A stretch of 64,000 nucleotides of DNA. It comes from Diplodia intermedia (lineage: Eukaryota > Ascomycota > Dothideomycetes > Botryosphaeriales > Botryosphaeriaceae). The DNA lies in the NCBI GenBank assembly GCA_021495925.1, contig JAKEKT010000081.1, positions 62,001 through 126,000 of the forward strand. Direction: 5' to 3'. The position numbers and the translations under genes are program-made. The notes below the pieces were generated by a model. The model saw only the letters and a list, made by a program, of their open reading frames with translations. It had not been told where the DNA came from and ran no database searches. Within the stretch, counting starts at the first letter, position 1. Every line of letters begins with the position of its first letter. Positions 22,666-33,761 of this stretch are shown here, piece after piece.

Positions 22666-24680
22666 ATGGCTCCGCCGCACACCACGTCCACCACCCCCAC
22701 CACCACCGGCACATACCTCCCCGAGACCACGGTCCTGAACCCGCACGACCCCGCCCTCACGGACGAAAACGAGTGGGAGGAATTCCAGCTCGCGGGCGCC
22801 GAGGTGCGCGACCCGGCGACGGGCGCGCCGGCGAGCCTGCTGCACGCGGACGCGACGACGCCGGTGACGGTGCTGGGGCGGCTGGAGGCGGTGGTGCCGC
22901 GGGCGCGGGCGCAGCAGCTGCTGGCGGCGACGGCGCCGCCGCTGTTCCCGCGCGGCGGCCAGCCCGTCGCCCTGCCCGCCGTCACCCGCTTCGCCTACGG
23001 CCAGTACGACGACGGCGAGGTCGCCATCTGGGCCGCCGGCGCGGCCGGCTGGTTCAAGATCGCGACGCCCCCCGCCCGCGCCTACCGCGACGTCTTCGCC
23101 GATATGGTCGACGCGATCAATATACTGTACTTCCTCGCGGATGTGTACCGCGGCGGCGCCGGCGCCGGCGGGGGCTCGGCCAGGGCTATCTTTAGGCGGT
23201 ACGCGGCGGAGAATCCGCAGCGGTTTGCGAGCGCGAGGCAGGCGGCGGAGGCGATTTATAGGCATAGGGAGTTTTTGATCTTGTCGATGCTGCGCGGGAA
23301 GGAGTTGGAGGATCCGGCGTGGAATTATACGGATATCTTTTTGCACTTGAAGAGCAAGTTTCCGGACGAGTTCGAGGCAATGGAGAGGAAGGAGGCGGGC
23401 AAGGTGGGGCTGGACAAGAGGAAGAAGGTCAAGAAGGGGACGTCGTCGAGTCAGAAGTCTGGAAGTCAAGAGGTCGAGTCGGCGGATGATGCGAGGCAGA
23501 AACCTCCGAAACCTCTGAAGCCTGGCGCGGCGCCGAAGAAAGATGACAATTGGTGGGAGGCGAAGGTGGTATGGGAGATGATGCAGAAGGTCCAGATCCA
23601 GGGACTGCTTGCGCCTAAAAACATGACGGTCGAGAATTTTGCCAAGGTTATGGTGCGGAAATTCGAAGTGGATGATAACGATCTGGCGGCAGACTATATC
23701 AGGGCACACGCATCGAACCTGATATACATGATGACGCATAAACGGAAACCGGCCGTTCAATGGACAGAACAGCCAATCTACACGGAGTTGTCACAAGTCA
23801 AGCTGTCCGCCAGTGCTTTGAGAAAAGCAGCGGAACTTGCAATACGCCGACGAAGAGACCCATTACCCGATCCGGAACCAGAGTTGGTTCAGCAAGAGGT
23901 TGAGCACGATTCGTCCTCAGAGGATATTCCGGCACCAGCTCCTCGGCGTGGACGTAAAGCAAGACACTCACTCCTCAGGCCCAAGAGCAGCAAGTATTCG
24001 GGCAAGGGCATGACCCGAAGCGGGAAGTCGTACCACAGAAGTAGTGGAGATGAAGACGACGAAGACACAGATACCACAGAAGTCACATCCCCACCGAAGC
24101 GCAAGATCGAAGCAGACGAGGAGACCACCAGGCGTAAAAGACAGAGCAGCCGAAGTCACACTGAGCCAGGTCAAGGACTCTCTCCGCCCGAATCGGGCGA
24201 CGAAAGGAAAGAGATGCTGCCTTTGCGTTGGAAAACGCCGCAGAGCGCCAGAGCGACACCAGGGCTTGCGCCCAGCATCATCTCTGAGCCGGCGGTGTCG
24301 GTGGAGGCAAACTCGCCGGGCGACATCTGGCGGTGCACGCACGACGGATGCGTGCATAAAGTGTATGGGGCGAGCTTGGACGAGTCGCAGGTGCTAATAG
24401 CGGAGCACCTGGACGAGCATGACGCCAAAAGGAAAGAGGCGGTCTCGCTGGCCAGAAGCGAAGAACTGCGAAGCAACCTTCCAGTCAGGTGAGTTTGGGC
24501 CGCATTGAGCAAGATTCGCCGAGATCGACGAGAGCTAATGTGGGGAACGCCAGCAACCTGATAAAGCGGATCCGCGAGATGGCCGACGCACAGCACAACA
24601 TGCAGCTGATGGGGCTGTCGGGACTCGGCACGTCAACCGACGAGAGGGCGTTTCCTGCGCCCATACGGCGGCAGTTCTGA
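22666..24680 (+). CDS. RFTS (DNMT1 replication-foci) domain protein with C-terminal zinc finger; possible Raf2/DIM-7-type factor
   Basis: Two exons, 22666-24488 and 24554-24680, across a 65-bp intron give 649 residues. Residues about 36-165 (ENEWEEFQLAGAEVRD, then FAYGQYDDGEVAIWAAGAAGWF) match the replication-foci targeting domain found in DNMT1 and in fungal chromatin proteins. A helical region follows (about 165-400, including NWWEAKVVWEMMQKVQIQGL), then a basic and acidic disordered part. Near residues 556-588 is a C2H2-type finger (CTHDGC, then HLDEHD). No methyltransferase motif is present, so this is not a DNA methyltransferase. Fission-yeast Raf2 in the CLRC H3K9 methylation complex has this domain, and Neurospora DIM-7 is its proposed counterpart; membership here is inferred. 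The family fold is fairly secure, the role less so. Confidence 0.75.
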
Positions 24681-25322
24681 GCCTGGGGTCTGCAAACGGC
24701 GGTGTTTGGGCGTCGTTTGAGGGCGTTTCTCCGGCATTATCCCGGGATTGGGATGCGACGGGGGCTTGAATGGATGAATGGTTGGAGACGCGCCTTGTGG
24801 AGCCTCAGGTGAGCAGCATGCTCTTGGCGATACGAATTTCTCGTTTTTCGTTTCTTCAGGGTTTGCAATAGGGAGAGGCGTGGAGGAGATTCGGCGTGTG
24901 TGCTGGCTCGCGTCGCCTGCCGGCGGGCCGCCACCCACTTGTTCTGAAACACAGGCAGAATTCCTTGTTTGGGCCTTCAATGCCCGTCCTATCAGCGTGT
25001 TTGCTCCCGTCCGGTGCGTTGAAGAAATGGAGGCTCCTGACACGGCGGCTGACTCAGCCGTGACCGTCCGCTTGACCGCCCGTTCTACCCCGATCCCCCC
25101 GAACTTTATCGAGGATCATTGATCAATAGTCCCAAGTGGGCCGGGCCCAGTTGCGCTTAACCCTGATGTTGGACGCGGTTACGAATGGCGTCCGGGGCCC
25201 AATCAAGCCAGCTTGGCGCATGCTACGCCGCACGCCTACCAATGCGGCTCATACAAGCCTCCTCAACCCCTCTCCACGCCGTACCGCGACCCTGACCGCA
25301 ATGCAACCCTCTCCCCCCCATC
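24681..25322. other. Spacer between the RFTS gene and the Zn2Cys6 gene
   Basis: 642 bp holding the 3' UTR of the first gene and the promoter of the second. No gene seen; a C-rich tract (CTCTCCCCCCCATC) directly precedes the next ATG. Confidence 0.45.
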
Positions 25323-27236
25323 ATGGACTCGATTCCCGCACCCAATGGAGCAGCGACCGCTGAAATGACCGGGAGCTTTGGCCCGCCGAGGACCTGCTAC
25401 TTCTGTCGGACCCATGGAATTCGCTGCTCGGGGCACTCCATCTGCGACACCTGTCGCGCCCACGACGTCGAGTGCGCCTACGAGGCTTATGGTGGCGGCA
25501 GCCAGCCGGGCAAGCCTCCATACAACCCGCCAAGGACCGAAATCCTCAGTGGCTACGCCTCGCCTGGCTCCAGTCTCGCGTCCACCGCGGCCACGCCGTC
25601 CGAGGCCTCAGGAGCCCAGCGGCACCTTTTCGAGGAGCTGGAGCACGCCGCCCACCGGTTGTTCGTGCAAAGTCACATTTCCCCGGCCGCCGAGCTTCAC
25701 CGGAGCGGCTACTGGCATGGCGCCGCCACGCGGGAGCCGACCCACGTTGGCTTGAAGCTACCGTACCGTGACGTCTTCAACGGCTTAGCGCAATCCATCG
25801 TCGAACTTTTCTTGATACGCTTTAACTCCTTGGGCTGCTCTCCACGCGAGCAGACGACCCTCGTGGGGTTGGGCCGACTATTTTTGCAGCCTCAGGCCCT
25901 GCCGTCGTTTGGCCTCTTCGCCCCGCCCATTCCGCCGCAGAGCTTCACCGACCAGAAGGTGCAGCAGCTGATTGAAGTCTGGTTTGCCACGCACCCCCTG
26001 TCTTTCGTCGTATCCAAGACATTGCTGCTTCAGTCTTATCGCAATGGCACCCATGATTACGAGCTACTGGCCCTGGTCCTTGCTGAGGCCAGCTTCATCG
26101 TCGGCGACCTAGACGTGGCTTCCATCGAGGCCTTTGTCGAAGCAGCCCGGGCACGTGTGCTCGAGCGCCCATCCCTTTCGCTCTCGGCCACGCAGGCCAT
26201 AGTCATCCTGGGCTGGCATGACTTCTGCCTCGACCGCCCGCGCCAAGGCTACTGCTACCTCGAGTTCGCCCGGATGGTGGCCGCCCAATGCCTCGCCGAA
26301 CTCCGTCAAGCATCTCCAGGAGACTACCACATGAACGGCATCAACATCCGGGCCGTGGAAACCGAGCTCTACCAGCGCATCTACTGGATCGCCTCCTCCG
26401 TCGCGCTCTGGGTCTCCCTCCACCAGTCCTCGCCCGACTTCGACGCCCTCTCCCCGCTCGACACGGCCTCCCTGCCTCCCCCGGACCTCTCCTCCTCCAT
26501 CGTCTACTCGCTCGACGAGACGTCGGGCAACGTCGCGTCCCTCGTGGCCCAGAAGACCGGCGTGCGCGAGCTCTGGTCGCTCGCCCACCTCACCTCCACC
26601 ATCGGCCCCATCTTCAAGCTCTGCCTGCAACAGCAACAGCAGCAGCAGCAGCAGCGCCGGCACGGCTCGTCGTCCTCGACCAACTCCAGCCCGATAGGCC
26701 AACAGCAGCAGCAGCAACAGCAGCAGCCGTACTGGACGGCGCCGACCCCACCACCACAGCCGTCCCGCCCGCCGATGACGACGACGACGACGACGACGGG
26801 CTTGGCCCCCCTCCTCCGCCCCCTCCTCGCCGACGCCCGCGCCCGCCTGCCCGCCCAGCTCGACCACAGCAACCCGTCCCAGACCTTCACGTGCTCCGCG
26901 TACCAGCTCATCGCCATCCACACCGCCTTCCCCGCGTTTCCTTCGTCTTCTTCTCCTTCCTCTCCGTCTCCCTCTTCTCCTTCCTCGTCTAGCGGCCCGA
27001 TGTCGATGTCGATGGACGACGGACGGCAGCAGGGAGCTTCTTCCACCACCACCACAACCCTCCAAACCATCCGCACCTTCCTCGCCGCAACCCAGACCCT
27101 CCAGCGGCAGGCCGCCCTGCAAGACCTGTTCGGCGGCCGCGCCGACCACGACGTCCGCACCGCGCCGTGGGTCGTGCTGGGGCTGGATACGTGCGGGAGG
27201 GCGGTGGCGCGGATGATGAGGCAGATAGTAATTCTA

Positions 27237-27268
<32 letters not shown>

Positions 27269-27740
27269 ACTGGGAGGGAAGATGGCGAGGGTTGCTGGCG
27301 TCGTGCAGGAGGTGGCGCGCAGCTTGTGGGAGGCGAGCGCGCATCGCACGTTGCGGAATGAACCGGGGTTGAAGGGGGTGAGGGAGCGGTTGGCGAGGGT
27401 GGTGGGGGTGGAGGGGGTGGGGAGGGGGAGGGGGAGGGGGCTTGGGCATGGGCAGGGGCAGGGGCACGGGCAGGGGCTGCAGATGGCGTCACCGCCGTCG
27501 TTGCCGCTGAGTGGTGTGGTGCTGCCATCGCAGGATAGTCGTGGTAGTATTGGGGGTGGTGGTGGTGGAGGAGGAGGAGGAGCGTTGTGGACGGGGGGTA
27601 TCGAGGGGTTGGAGGTGACGTGGTCCGGGGAGCCGGATTTGAGCAATTCGGCGGCGGAGCTGATGGATGCGGGGGTGGGGCAGGGGGCGGGGGTGCCTGG
27701 GGAGGGGTTTTATGGCGGGTGGAATCCGGTGATGTATTGA
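25323..27740 (+). CDS. Zn(II)2Cys6 transcription factor with polyQ tracts
   Basis: A single uninterrupted frame of 805 residues. The N-terminal binuclear zinc cluster, about residues 25-52, reads CYFCRTHGIRC then CDTCRAHDVEC, a canonical six-cysteine arrangement. The middle part (about 140-430) is a helical region resembling the fungal-specific transcription factor domain, with conserved-looking blocks such as GRLFLQPQALPSFG and AIVILGWHDFCLDRPRQGYCYLEFARM. From about 434 on, the protein has three glutamine tracts (near 434-443, 460-468 and 639-651), a Thr run and Ser/Pro-rich linkers, then a Gly/Arg/Gln-rich tail. It should act in the nucleus on CGG-type sites. Target genes cannot be inferred: no gene cluster surrounds it. 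The absence of introns is unusual here but the frame is open throughout. Confidence 0.85.
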
Positions 27741-27864
27741 GAGGATGGTTTTGGTGTTGTGGTTCCTGATTAGAGGGGTTGGCGTGCAAGGCTTCTGTCA
27801 AGGAGGTACTATAGATGTGAGAATGGTAAGGCTCAAGACTGGCTTATGGGTGGATAATAGGCGA

Positions 27865-29226
27865 ATGGAGGTAAGTACTGAGCATCGAACAAAAAGGATT
27901 GGATTTTGTATGTTTTGTTTAGTTCTCGATAGACGTCGGCGCCGTTAAGCGGATGGTTTTAAGCCAACGTATAAGAATATTTTACTACGCTCTTGTCTTA
28001 TCTTGGGATCTCCAAAATGCGAGCGGCTTCCAAGCTCCCACCTTTCCTCTAGCTTACGGACATGACAACACTCCCCAGGCTACAATGTTGCCACAGCATC
28101 GAGGCAATGTCACCATCAAGATGTCACACATAAGTCTCGATTTGTTTGTATCCACCCAGCCTGTGACAACGAACCTGGGGGAAAGAAATGGGTTTCCCAA
28201 CACTTCCGAACAACTCACCTCGGCGATCCTTTGTGGAAGTGTACGCATTCAGGCTGCAACAAGGTTTGCAAGACCGAGCGGGCGTGCCGCGAGCATCAGT
28301 CAAAGCACAACGCCGATTGTGATGGTTCGCATTGCTTGCAGATCCCAGGGGCCGGGTTTCTACAATTCGCCTGCCCCTTCAACATCAATGATCACAGCTG
28401 CGGGCAAGTGTTCCATTCAAGAAAGGCATTCGCCGACCACATCAGTGTCCACATTAATCAAAGTGGACCCCGTCACCTTAGGAGCTTGTGGTCGGACAGC
28501 AACACCATCAATCGTTTCCTCGAATACGGAGAAATGAACACCATCTGGCGGAATACCGTCACTGCTATCTATCAACAACAATTCGAAGATCTTCCACGCT
28601 TTTCCTGGCCGGATGATAGCGCAAATATCATAGTCGATTGTCTCCAGAAGAAAGTCTTCCCTTTTAACACTCGGAACTATCAAGAATTCGCTCAGTACAT
28701 GTTCAGTTCCTCCGAACAGAGCCTCATGAGTGTCCCTCCTCGATACCTACCTGGTAATGTGAACACCGACATCGCCTGGACCAACAGACATGCATTCTAA
28801 GGGTCTGGAGTTGCGGATCGACCCACCCTTCAGGCAACTGACAGTTCCGCCGCCGGTGGATTGATGGATGACTTCTCCGACAGTCTTGCCTCACGGGAAC
28901 CGCCCTCGGGCCGAGGCAGCCTACGAAGGCAGCACAACCAACTCGTTACGAATCAAGACTCGGCCCGACCCACTCGCATTGAAGTGTCCGCTCTTGATTT
29001 CATGGAACATATCAATAGCTTTTGGAAGAGCCTCCAACCGGTTGAAACTGGGCGTGGGACACGAACCTTTCGGTGGGAAATACTGCAGCAGAGAGGCTGG
29101 GATTTTCGAAGCTGTATTCAAAAACAACGACAGAGGCGTGTCAAGTTGAAATACGTACGACGGAGACATTTGCGACTTTGTTCTCTATTCTCAGCATACC
29201 AAAAAAAAAAAGGAACGCGAACTTGA
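27865..29226 (+). CDS. C2H2 zinc-finger protein, 5' and 3' ends uncertain
   Basis: The firm part is 28135-28753, which encodes three fingers in a row: CIHPACDNEPGGKKW with HFRTTH; WKCTHSGCNKVCKTE with EHQSKH; and FACPFNINDHSCGQVF with DHISVH. A helical stretch follows. A phase-consistent full model is exons 27865-27870, 27923-27968, 28079-28753 and 28802-29226 (383 residues), with GTAAGT and GTATAA donors upstream and a 48-bp intron at 28754-28801 that removes an in-frame TAA. Without that last intron the protein stops at 28800. The two small 5' exons are weakly supported, and the true start may differ. C2H2 fingers suggest a nucleic-acid-binding protein; I cannot name the family. It is convergent with the next C2H2 gene. 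Confidence 0.5.
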
Positions 29227-29390
29227 GAGCTATTCATGGTGATCTCTGAGTGAACGGAAAAAGCGAGATCCCTGGTGTCCATGCCTTTTGAGCAACCGCT
29301 CCCGAGCGCCTAAACCTCATCACCAAATGTATATCCTTCACGACAGTTGCCGCCTCCACTACTCTTCATCCTGCCGAACCTCAAAGGGCG

Positions 29391-30843
29391 TCAAAGGCCC
29401 CAAGACAGGTCGCTCCGGAAGCCGTTGCCGTTGAACAGGTCATTCTGCGGGTCTGGCTGAATCCAGTCCTCCTCCGTGAGAACGGGGTCGAAGGTGGCAT
29501 TCCCCATGTCTGGAAACCATCATCAGCTTCTGCAATCCCTCGGCGGGAGAGCCATTTTGATGATCCCAAATACCTGGCAGCGAGCCCAAAAACTTTTCGA
29601 TATCCGAAAGTGTATCATTGGACTGGGCTTGGGCCACCGGACCTGGGACAGTGCATGATGCTGCAGAATGCTGGATCTGCTGGGCAGAAACCTGGCTCGT
29701 CTGCTGGATGGGTGGGAGAAGAGCCTGCACTACGCCGATCATCGTCTGTTCTCCCGATTGGGTCGAAGCCATGGAGAAGCTATCGACGTTGCTTCGAAGG
29801 ATATCGATCGTTTGAAGCGCAACCTGGCGGTGCTGATCGGAGTCCCTGGTATCAGCACCAGAGGCAGTGGGACTTGAAGCTTCTTCTTCTTCAACAGGAG
29901 AGATCCTCCCTTGCGTGACGGGAGTGCTGCTACGGTTGTCGTAGACTGAAGTTGTCAGCCTATGATCTGTCCCGTTTCATCTCTCAAACTTACACGGTGT
30001 GCGCGGGATGGGTATCCCAGGGTAGAGAGCGGAGAAGAGAGCCTCCCATTCACGCACTTGTCCTTGCCCTTTCTGAATCCCCTCCCGAGTGCAACTACCT
30101 CCGGCTTTGTGGAGCCCAAAGTCTTCAGCTCCAGGGAAATACTGGACGCAGTAGTCACATCGCTTGACGTGTTTCTTGTGTTGATCTCGCACATGGCGCC
30201 TGCCAAGGTGTCAAAAGAGAAATGCGGGGACAAGGGTGTGCATTGTGACCACCGGAATCCATACCTCACGGCAGTCATGGATTTGAATCCACGCCCCTTG
30301 TATGTGCATGGGGAAGGAGATATACTTCCGACGTCCTTGGGGGCTTTGGACATGGGACACGCGAAAAGGGGGCGCGCTCCGCGCGAAGTGATGGCAGGCT
30401 GGTTGCGAAACGCCACATTCGGTTGAATAGACTGGAGAGTTTGGTCAGTGTGCCATTTTGCATCCACTTAAGTGCATGGTTCCCAGATTTTAGCATTTCG
30501 TCCGGCATCTTGACAGTTGTTCCTTCGGCGATAGTATCGATTCGTATGACTTTGTGTTCATATTTCGAAGGGCGACCGAGAGGTGTGTGATTGGTATAGT
30601 TGACATGCTGTCCCCACTTTCCAGGGAATTCTGAAGATATTCGTCAACGACAGTATGTCCCACGTGGCTGCAATTGGCCTTTAAGAAATTTGCGCGTACC
30701 TGGCTATCCTACTCCAATGTCAGTCGAGCATATTAGGCAACACAAAGAAATGATAACCATACAAGACCCCTCAACCTGACCTGTCCGTGAGACATTGTTT
30801 CGGTGGGTTTGGGGCTGGAAGAGTTGGCAATCAACTCATCCAT
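29391..30843 (-). CDS. C2H2-type zinc-finger protein of the ascomycete FACP/RRH type, 5' end uncertain
   Basis: Firm exons are about 30464-30265, 30199-29994, 29945-29574 and 29509-29391, with three in-phase introns. They encode FACPMSKAPKDVG, CTYKGRGFKSMTAVRRHVRD, QHKKHVKRCDYCVQYF and HKAGGSC, followed by EWEALFSALYPGIPIPRTPF. This matches a common ascomycete family with an irregular C-x-C to RRH finger and a second C-x2-C half-finger, then a disordered Gln/Ser tail ending in an acidic DPVLTEEDWIQPDPQ. Upstream, an ATG at 30843 (MDELIANSSSPKPTET) with a 54-bp intron (GTATGG to GAGTAG) is plausible, but the link between it and the 30464 exon is unclear: two protein-like frames overlap between 30700 and 30490 and no strong donor is visible. 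The function is unknown; a regulator is likely. Confidence 0.6.
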
Positions 30844-31398
30844 ATTCAAAAAGAGGGCCGCTGTGAGGGTAAGTGCAAGAGAATAGTGTGGGGGTAAGCA
30901 AACGATTGACGTGGGCATGCAGAGTCTGTATCCGCTCTTATGAAGACCGAGAACGTCTCGCTTCGTACGGGAGATGCGGAGCTCCGTTGCGCACTTCCGC
31001 ACTTCCGTATAGTCTACCCCTCACTTAGATCCTTCGTCGTTACACGAAGAGGGCTCGGGTAGACGAGGCTGAGACGCGGGTGAGGCCAATAGGATTGTTC
31101 GCCTGCACCAACCGCCAGGATGCAGGAGCGAATGGCCCCAAAGACCTGCGACCACGTCACCAATGCTGCTAAAGAAGAATGCATGAAACCAAACCTTGGA
31201 TTTTCTTACTTCCGCACAGCCACTTGACTATTTCGTCACTTGGCTTTATCTCAGCCTCACTAATCCCAACCAAGCTGACCGGACCTTCCCGCATCGCACA
31301 GCCCTCCCAAATCATTCCTTGATCTCCTTCTTGTGGAAAACATCTACAGCCCCATGATGTCAGCCACAATCTCATCACACACCACCGCATACGGCCTC
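30844..31398. other. Spacer upstream of the C2H2 gene and downstream of the GFA gene
   Basis: 555 bp between the start side of the minus-strand C2H2 gene and the stop of the minus-strand GFA gene. Frames here overlap known exons or are short. No other feature seen. Confidence 0.4.
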
Positions 31399-32027
31399 TT
31401 ACAGCCTCGCGGGCGCAGCAAATAATTCGGACAGAACATCCATACCGGGCACCTCGGGCATCCAGCTTGCCCTGCTCTTGCAAAAGAACTCCCCCTTCGG
31501 CGGCAAAGCCTCCGGGTCATCCAAGCTTCCGACGGCGATGTACCTGAAGTGCGGCTTCGCCGGTTCCTGCATGCCCACCGTCAGCGAACACACAGTAGAG
31601 AAGAACGAAGTAAGTAAGACGTACTCCATACTCGAGGATGAAGCTACCGCAGTTGTCGCAGAACTCGCGGAACAGCATCGTCCCGGAGCCGTTGTCGGCG
31701 GCGTGTTCCTTGGGCGTGCCTTGGGTGTACTGGATCGCGTCTTTGGGGATCTTGGCCGTGAGGCCGTAGTTGGTACCAAAGGCTTTCTGTTATCCGAGGT
31801 GTCAATCGCGGCCATGTAGACATTGTCATTGCCCACTCGAGAAGGTAAGAGCACCACCCGGCAGGGGTAAGTTCGTCGAAGCGTGCGTGTTAGAAATGGA
31901 GAAGGTGAGGGGTTCATCTCACCTTGCAGTTTCGGCAATGGCACAATGATGTACGGGCATCGTCTGCCGAGTTCAGGTTGACTTCGTACAGCAAAGCGCG
32001 GCAGTAGCAGCTACCAGTGAGCTTCAT
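31399..32027 (-). CDS. GFA/CENP-V family zinc protein
   Basis: Three exons, 32027-31923, 31786-31625 and 31566-31399, joined at phase 0, give 144 residues, the usual length for a single GFA domain. Zinc-ligand motifs are in order: GSCYCRALLYEV (CxC), SLCHCRNCKKAFGTNYG (CxCxxC) and FREFCDNCGSFI (CxxC). IAVGSLDDPEAL and EFFCKSRASWMPEVPG are standard family blocks. Bacterial Gfa was proposed to help glutathione react with formaldehyde, but most fungal members have no proven reaction. No targeting signal is visible. Fungal genomes carry many paralogues, so a specific role cannot be given. The middle intron must be removed, because the unspliced frame runs through the first intron with an unrelated N-terminus. 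Confidence 0.88.
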
Positions 32028-32479
32028 GGTGTGGAGGGAGCCTTGCCGATGGGATGAGTGATGAGGTAAGAGGTGACGGCAAAGAAATGTCAGGTTTAGT
32101 CTGTATAGAATGGAGGTTCTGGGTACAGAAGTGAAAGTCAAAGTCGGAGAACGTAGACCAAGTAGGATGAGCATGTGTTGATATTGACGTCAGAGCATGC
32201 AGTGGCCGCAAAAGGCAGGGATCGACAAAAGTCCGGAATAAAGCTACAACGTGAAAGTACCATATGCGCTCGGGTCAACATCCATTTACACTGCAATTGG
32301 GCAAGTAAAGGCTGAAGAGAAGGGTATCTGTTCATACCGCACAGAGGAGGAGAATTCATTCCCTAGAATTACAGTAATAGCCCCCAACAATTAAGATACG
32401 CCATAACTCACATCACCATGCCTTCATGATGCTTCATGCCCCCTTTTCTTTTTGCTGATTTCTTTCAAAAAAAAATTGC
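32028..32479. other. Spacer between GFA gene and PHB1
   Basis: 452 bp: promoter of the GFA gene on one side and 3' UTR of PHB1 on the other (A-run at 32469-32475). No gene seen. Confidence 0.45.
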
Positions 32480-33415
32480 TCATGACCTCAGACCGAGCAG
32501 GAAGTTGCCGCCCTGACCCTGACCACCGTCCTTGCCACCACCAGGCAGGTACGTGACCTGGGGGTTCCTGGACAGCATCTGCGCGATCTCCTTCTGGGTC
32601 TCGATTCTTCTGATCTGGATAAGACCATCACCGGACTTGGCAACCGCCTTGCTGATGGTCTCGGCAGCCTCGGCTTCACCCTCGGCGCGGATGACGTTGG
32701 CCTGGCGCTCCTGCTCGGCCTTCTCGACGATGAAGCGGGCGCGCTCGGCCTCCTGCTGGGCGATCTGCTTCTCCTCGACGGCCTTTGTGAACTCCTTGCC
32801 GAAGGTCATGTGGGTGATGGACACATCCTCAAGGGCGATGTTGAATTCCTGGGCGCGCTTGAGCAGGTCGGCGCGGATGCGGTTCGACACGGCTTCGCGC
32901 TGGGTAATGAGCTCGGCGGCATCGAACTGCGCGACGATGGCCTTGAGGACTTCGTTGCCGATAGACGGCAACACACGCTCGTCATAGTCGGTGCCGAGGT
33001 TCTGATGGTGATGTCAGCGATCAGTCGACAGTGGGCGCGCGTGCGGGGGCCCGCAGCAACCAATTGAGCTGCGGGAAGAGAATTAGAAGCGTACCTGGTA
33101 GATGCGAGGGAGCATCTTGACCTCCGGGCGGTGCAGGACCCTCAGGGTCAGGCTGACCATCTGGAGATCCTTGCTGCCGGTGGTGGTGGAGATGTTGCGC
33201 GGCTTGGTGCGCACATCGTAGACGATGGCGCGCTGCAGCCAGGGAACCAGGAAGTGGGTGCCCTCATTGACGACGTTCTCGCGCACCCCGGACAGACGGT
33301 CAAAGATGACGGCGCGGGTGCCACCCTTCACATCGTACATGGCAGCCTGGGCGAAGGACGCGCCGACGGCGAGCGGGACAGCCCATTTGTAGATGGCTTG
33401 GAGCGCGTTGGCCAT
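32480..33415 (-). CDS. PHB1: Prohibitin-1
   Basis: Two exons, 33415-33095 and 33001-32480, joined at phase 0 across a 93-bp intron, give 280 residues, the normal length. The N-terminus has a short hydrophobic anchor (WAVPLAVGASFAQAAMYDV), followed by the SPFH/PHB domain: GGTRAVIFDRLSGVRENVVNEGTHF, PWLQRAIVYDVRTKPRN and TLRVLHRP. The C-terminal coiled coil follows (KQIAQQEAERARFIVEKAEQ) and the end is PQVTYLPGGG. Prohibitin-1 and -2 form large rings in the mitochondrial inner membrane that scaffold the m-AAA protease, cardiolipin organisation and new respiratory subunits. The N-terminal segment acts as uncleaved targeting and anchor. It is divergent from QCR8, which encodes another inner-membrane protein. 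Confidence 0.95.
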
Positions 33416-33761
33416 GGTGGAAGCGGCGGATGAAGAGCTGCGGCGGCGAGCGATTGACGAGCACCGAGGCGGCGTGGAGGGGCTCGAGCAGTGCGGGACG
33501 GCGAAGTGTGGTCGGCGGTTGGGAATGCTCGCTAGGCGGGTCGAAGCTCAGGCGTTGTCGATAGCACTTTTCGGGCAAGCTCGGGCGCACGTGACGCCAA
33601 GCCCAGATTGGTTCAGCCGGCCTGCGATTCGTTCCTCACGTCGGCGAACATCGCAACCATCGTCCACACGCCTCACCTCCGCCTTCAACCACCCGCGCCT
33701 CTCGCCTCGCGCTCCATCGCTCTATCTCCCCGACTCTTCCGCACATACACAATCCGACACA
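33416..33761. promoter_or_regulatory. Shared divergent promoter of PHB1 and QCR8
   Basis: 346 bp between the outward start codons of two mitochondrial inner-membrane genes. A CCAAT box on the minus strand (ATTGG at 33608-33612) lies near the middle; HAP/CBC factors that drive respiratory genes bind CCAAT. The plus side has a CA-rich leader ending ACACAATGG. CCAAT function here is inference. Confidence 0.5.

Noticed and set aside
26109..27149. Long antisense frame under the Zn2Cys6 gene
   Set aside because: Poly-Leu and poly-Arg translation is the mirror of the polyQ and Ser tracts.
30281..30292. tRNA B-box-like word (GGATTTGAATCC, palindromic)
   Set aside because: Lies inside the C2H2 finger exon and no A-box or cloverleaf can be drawn around it.
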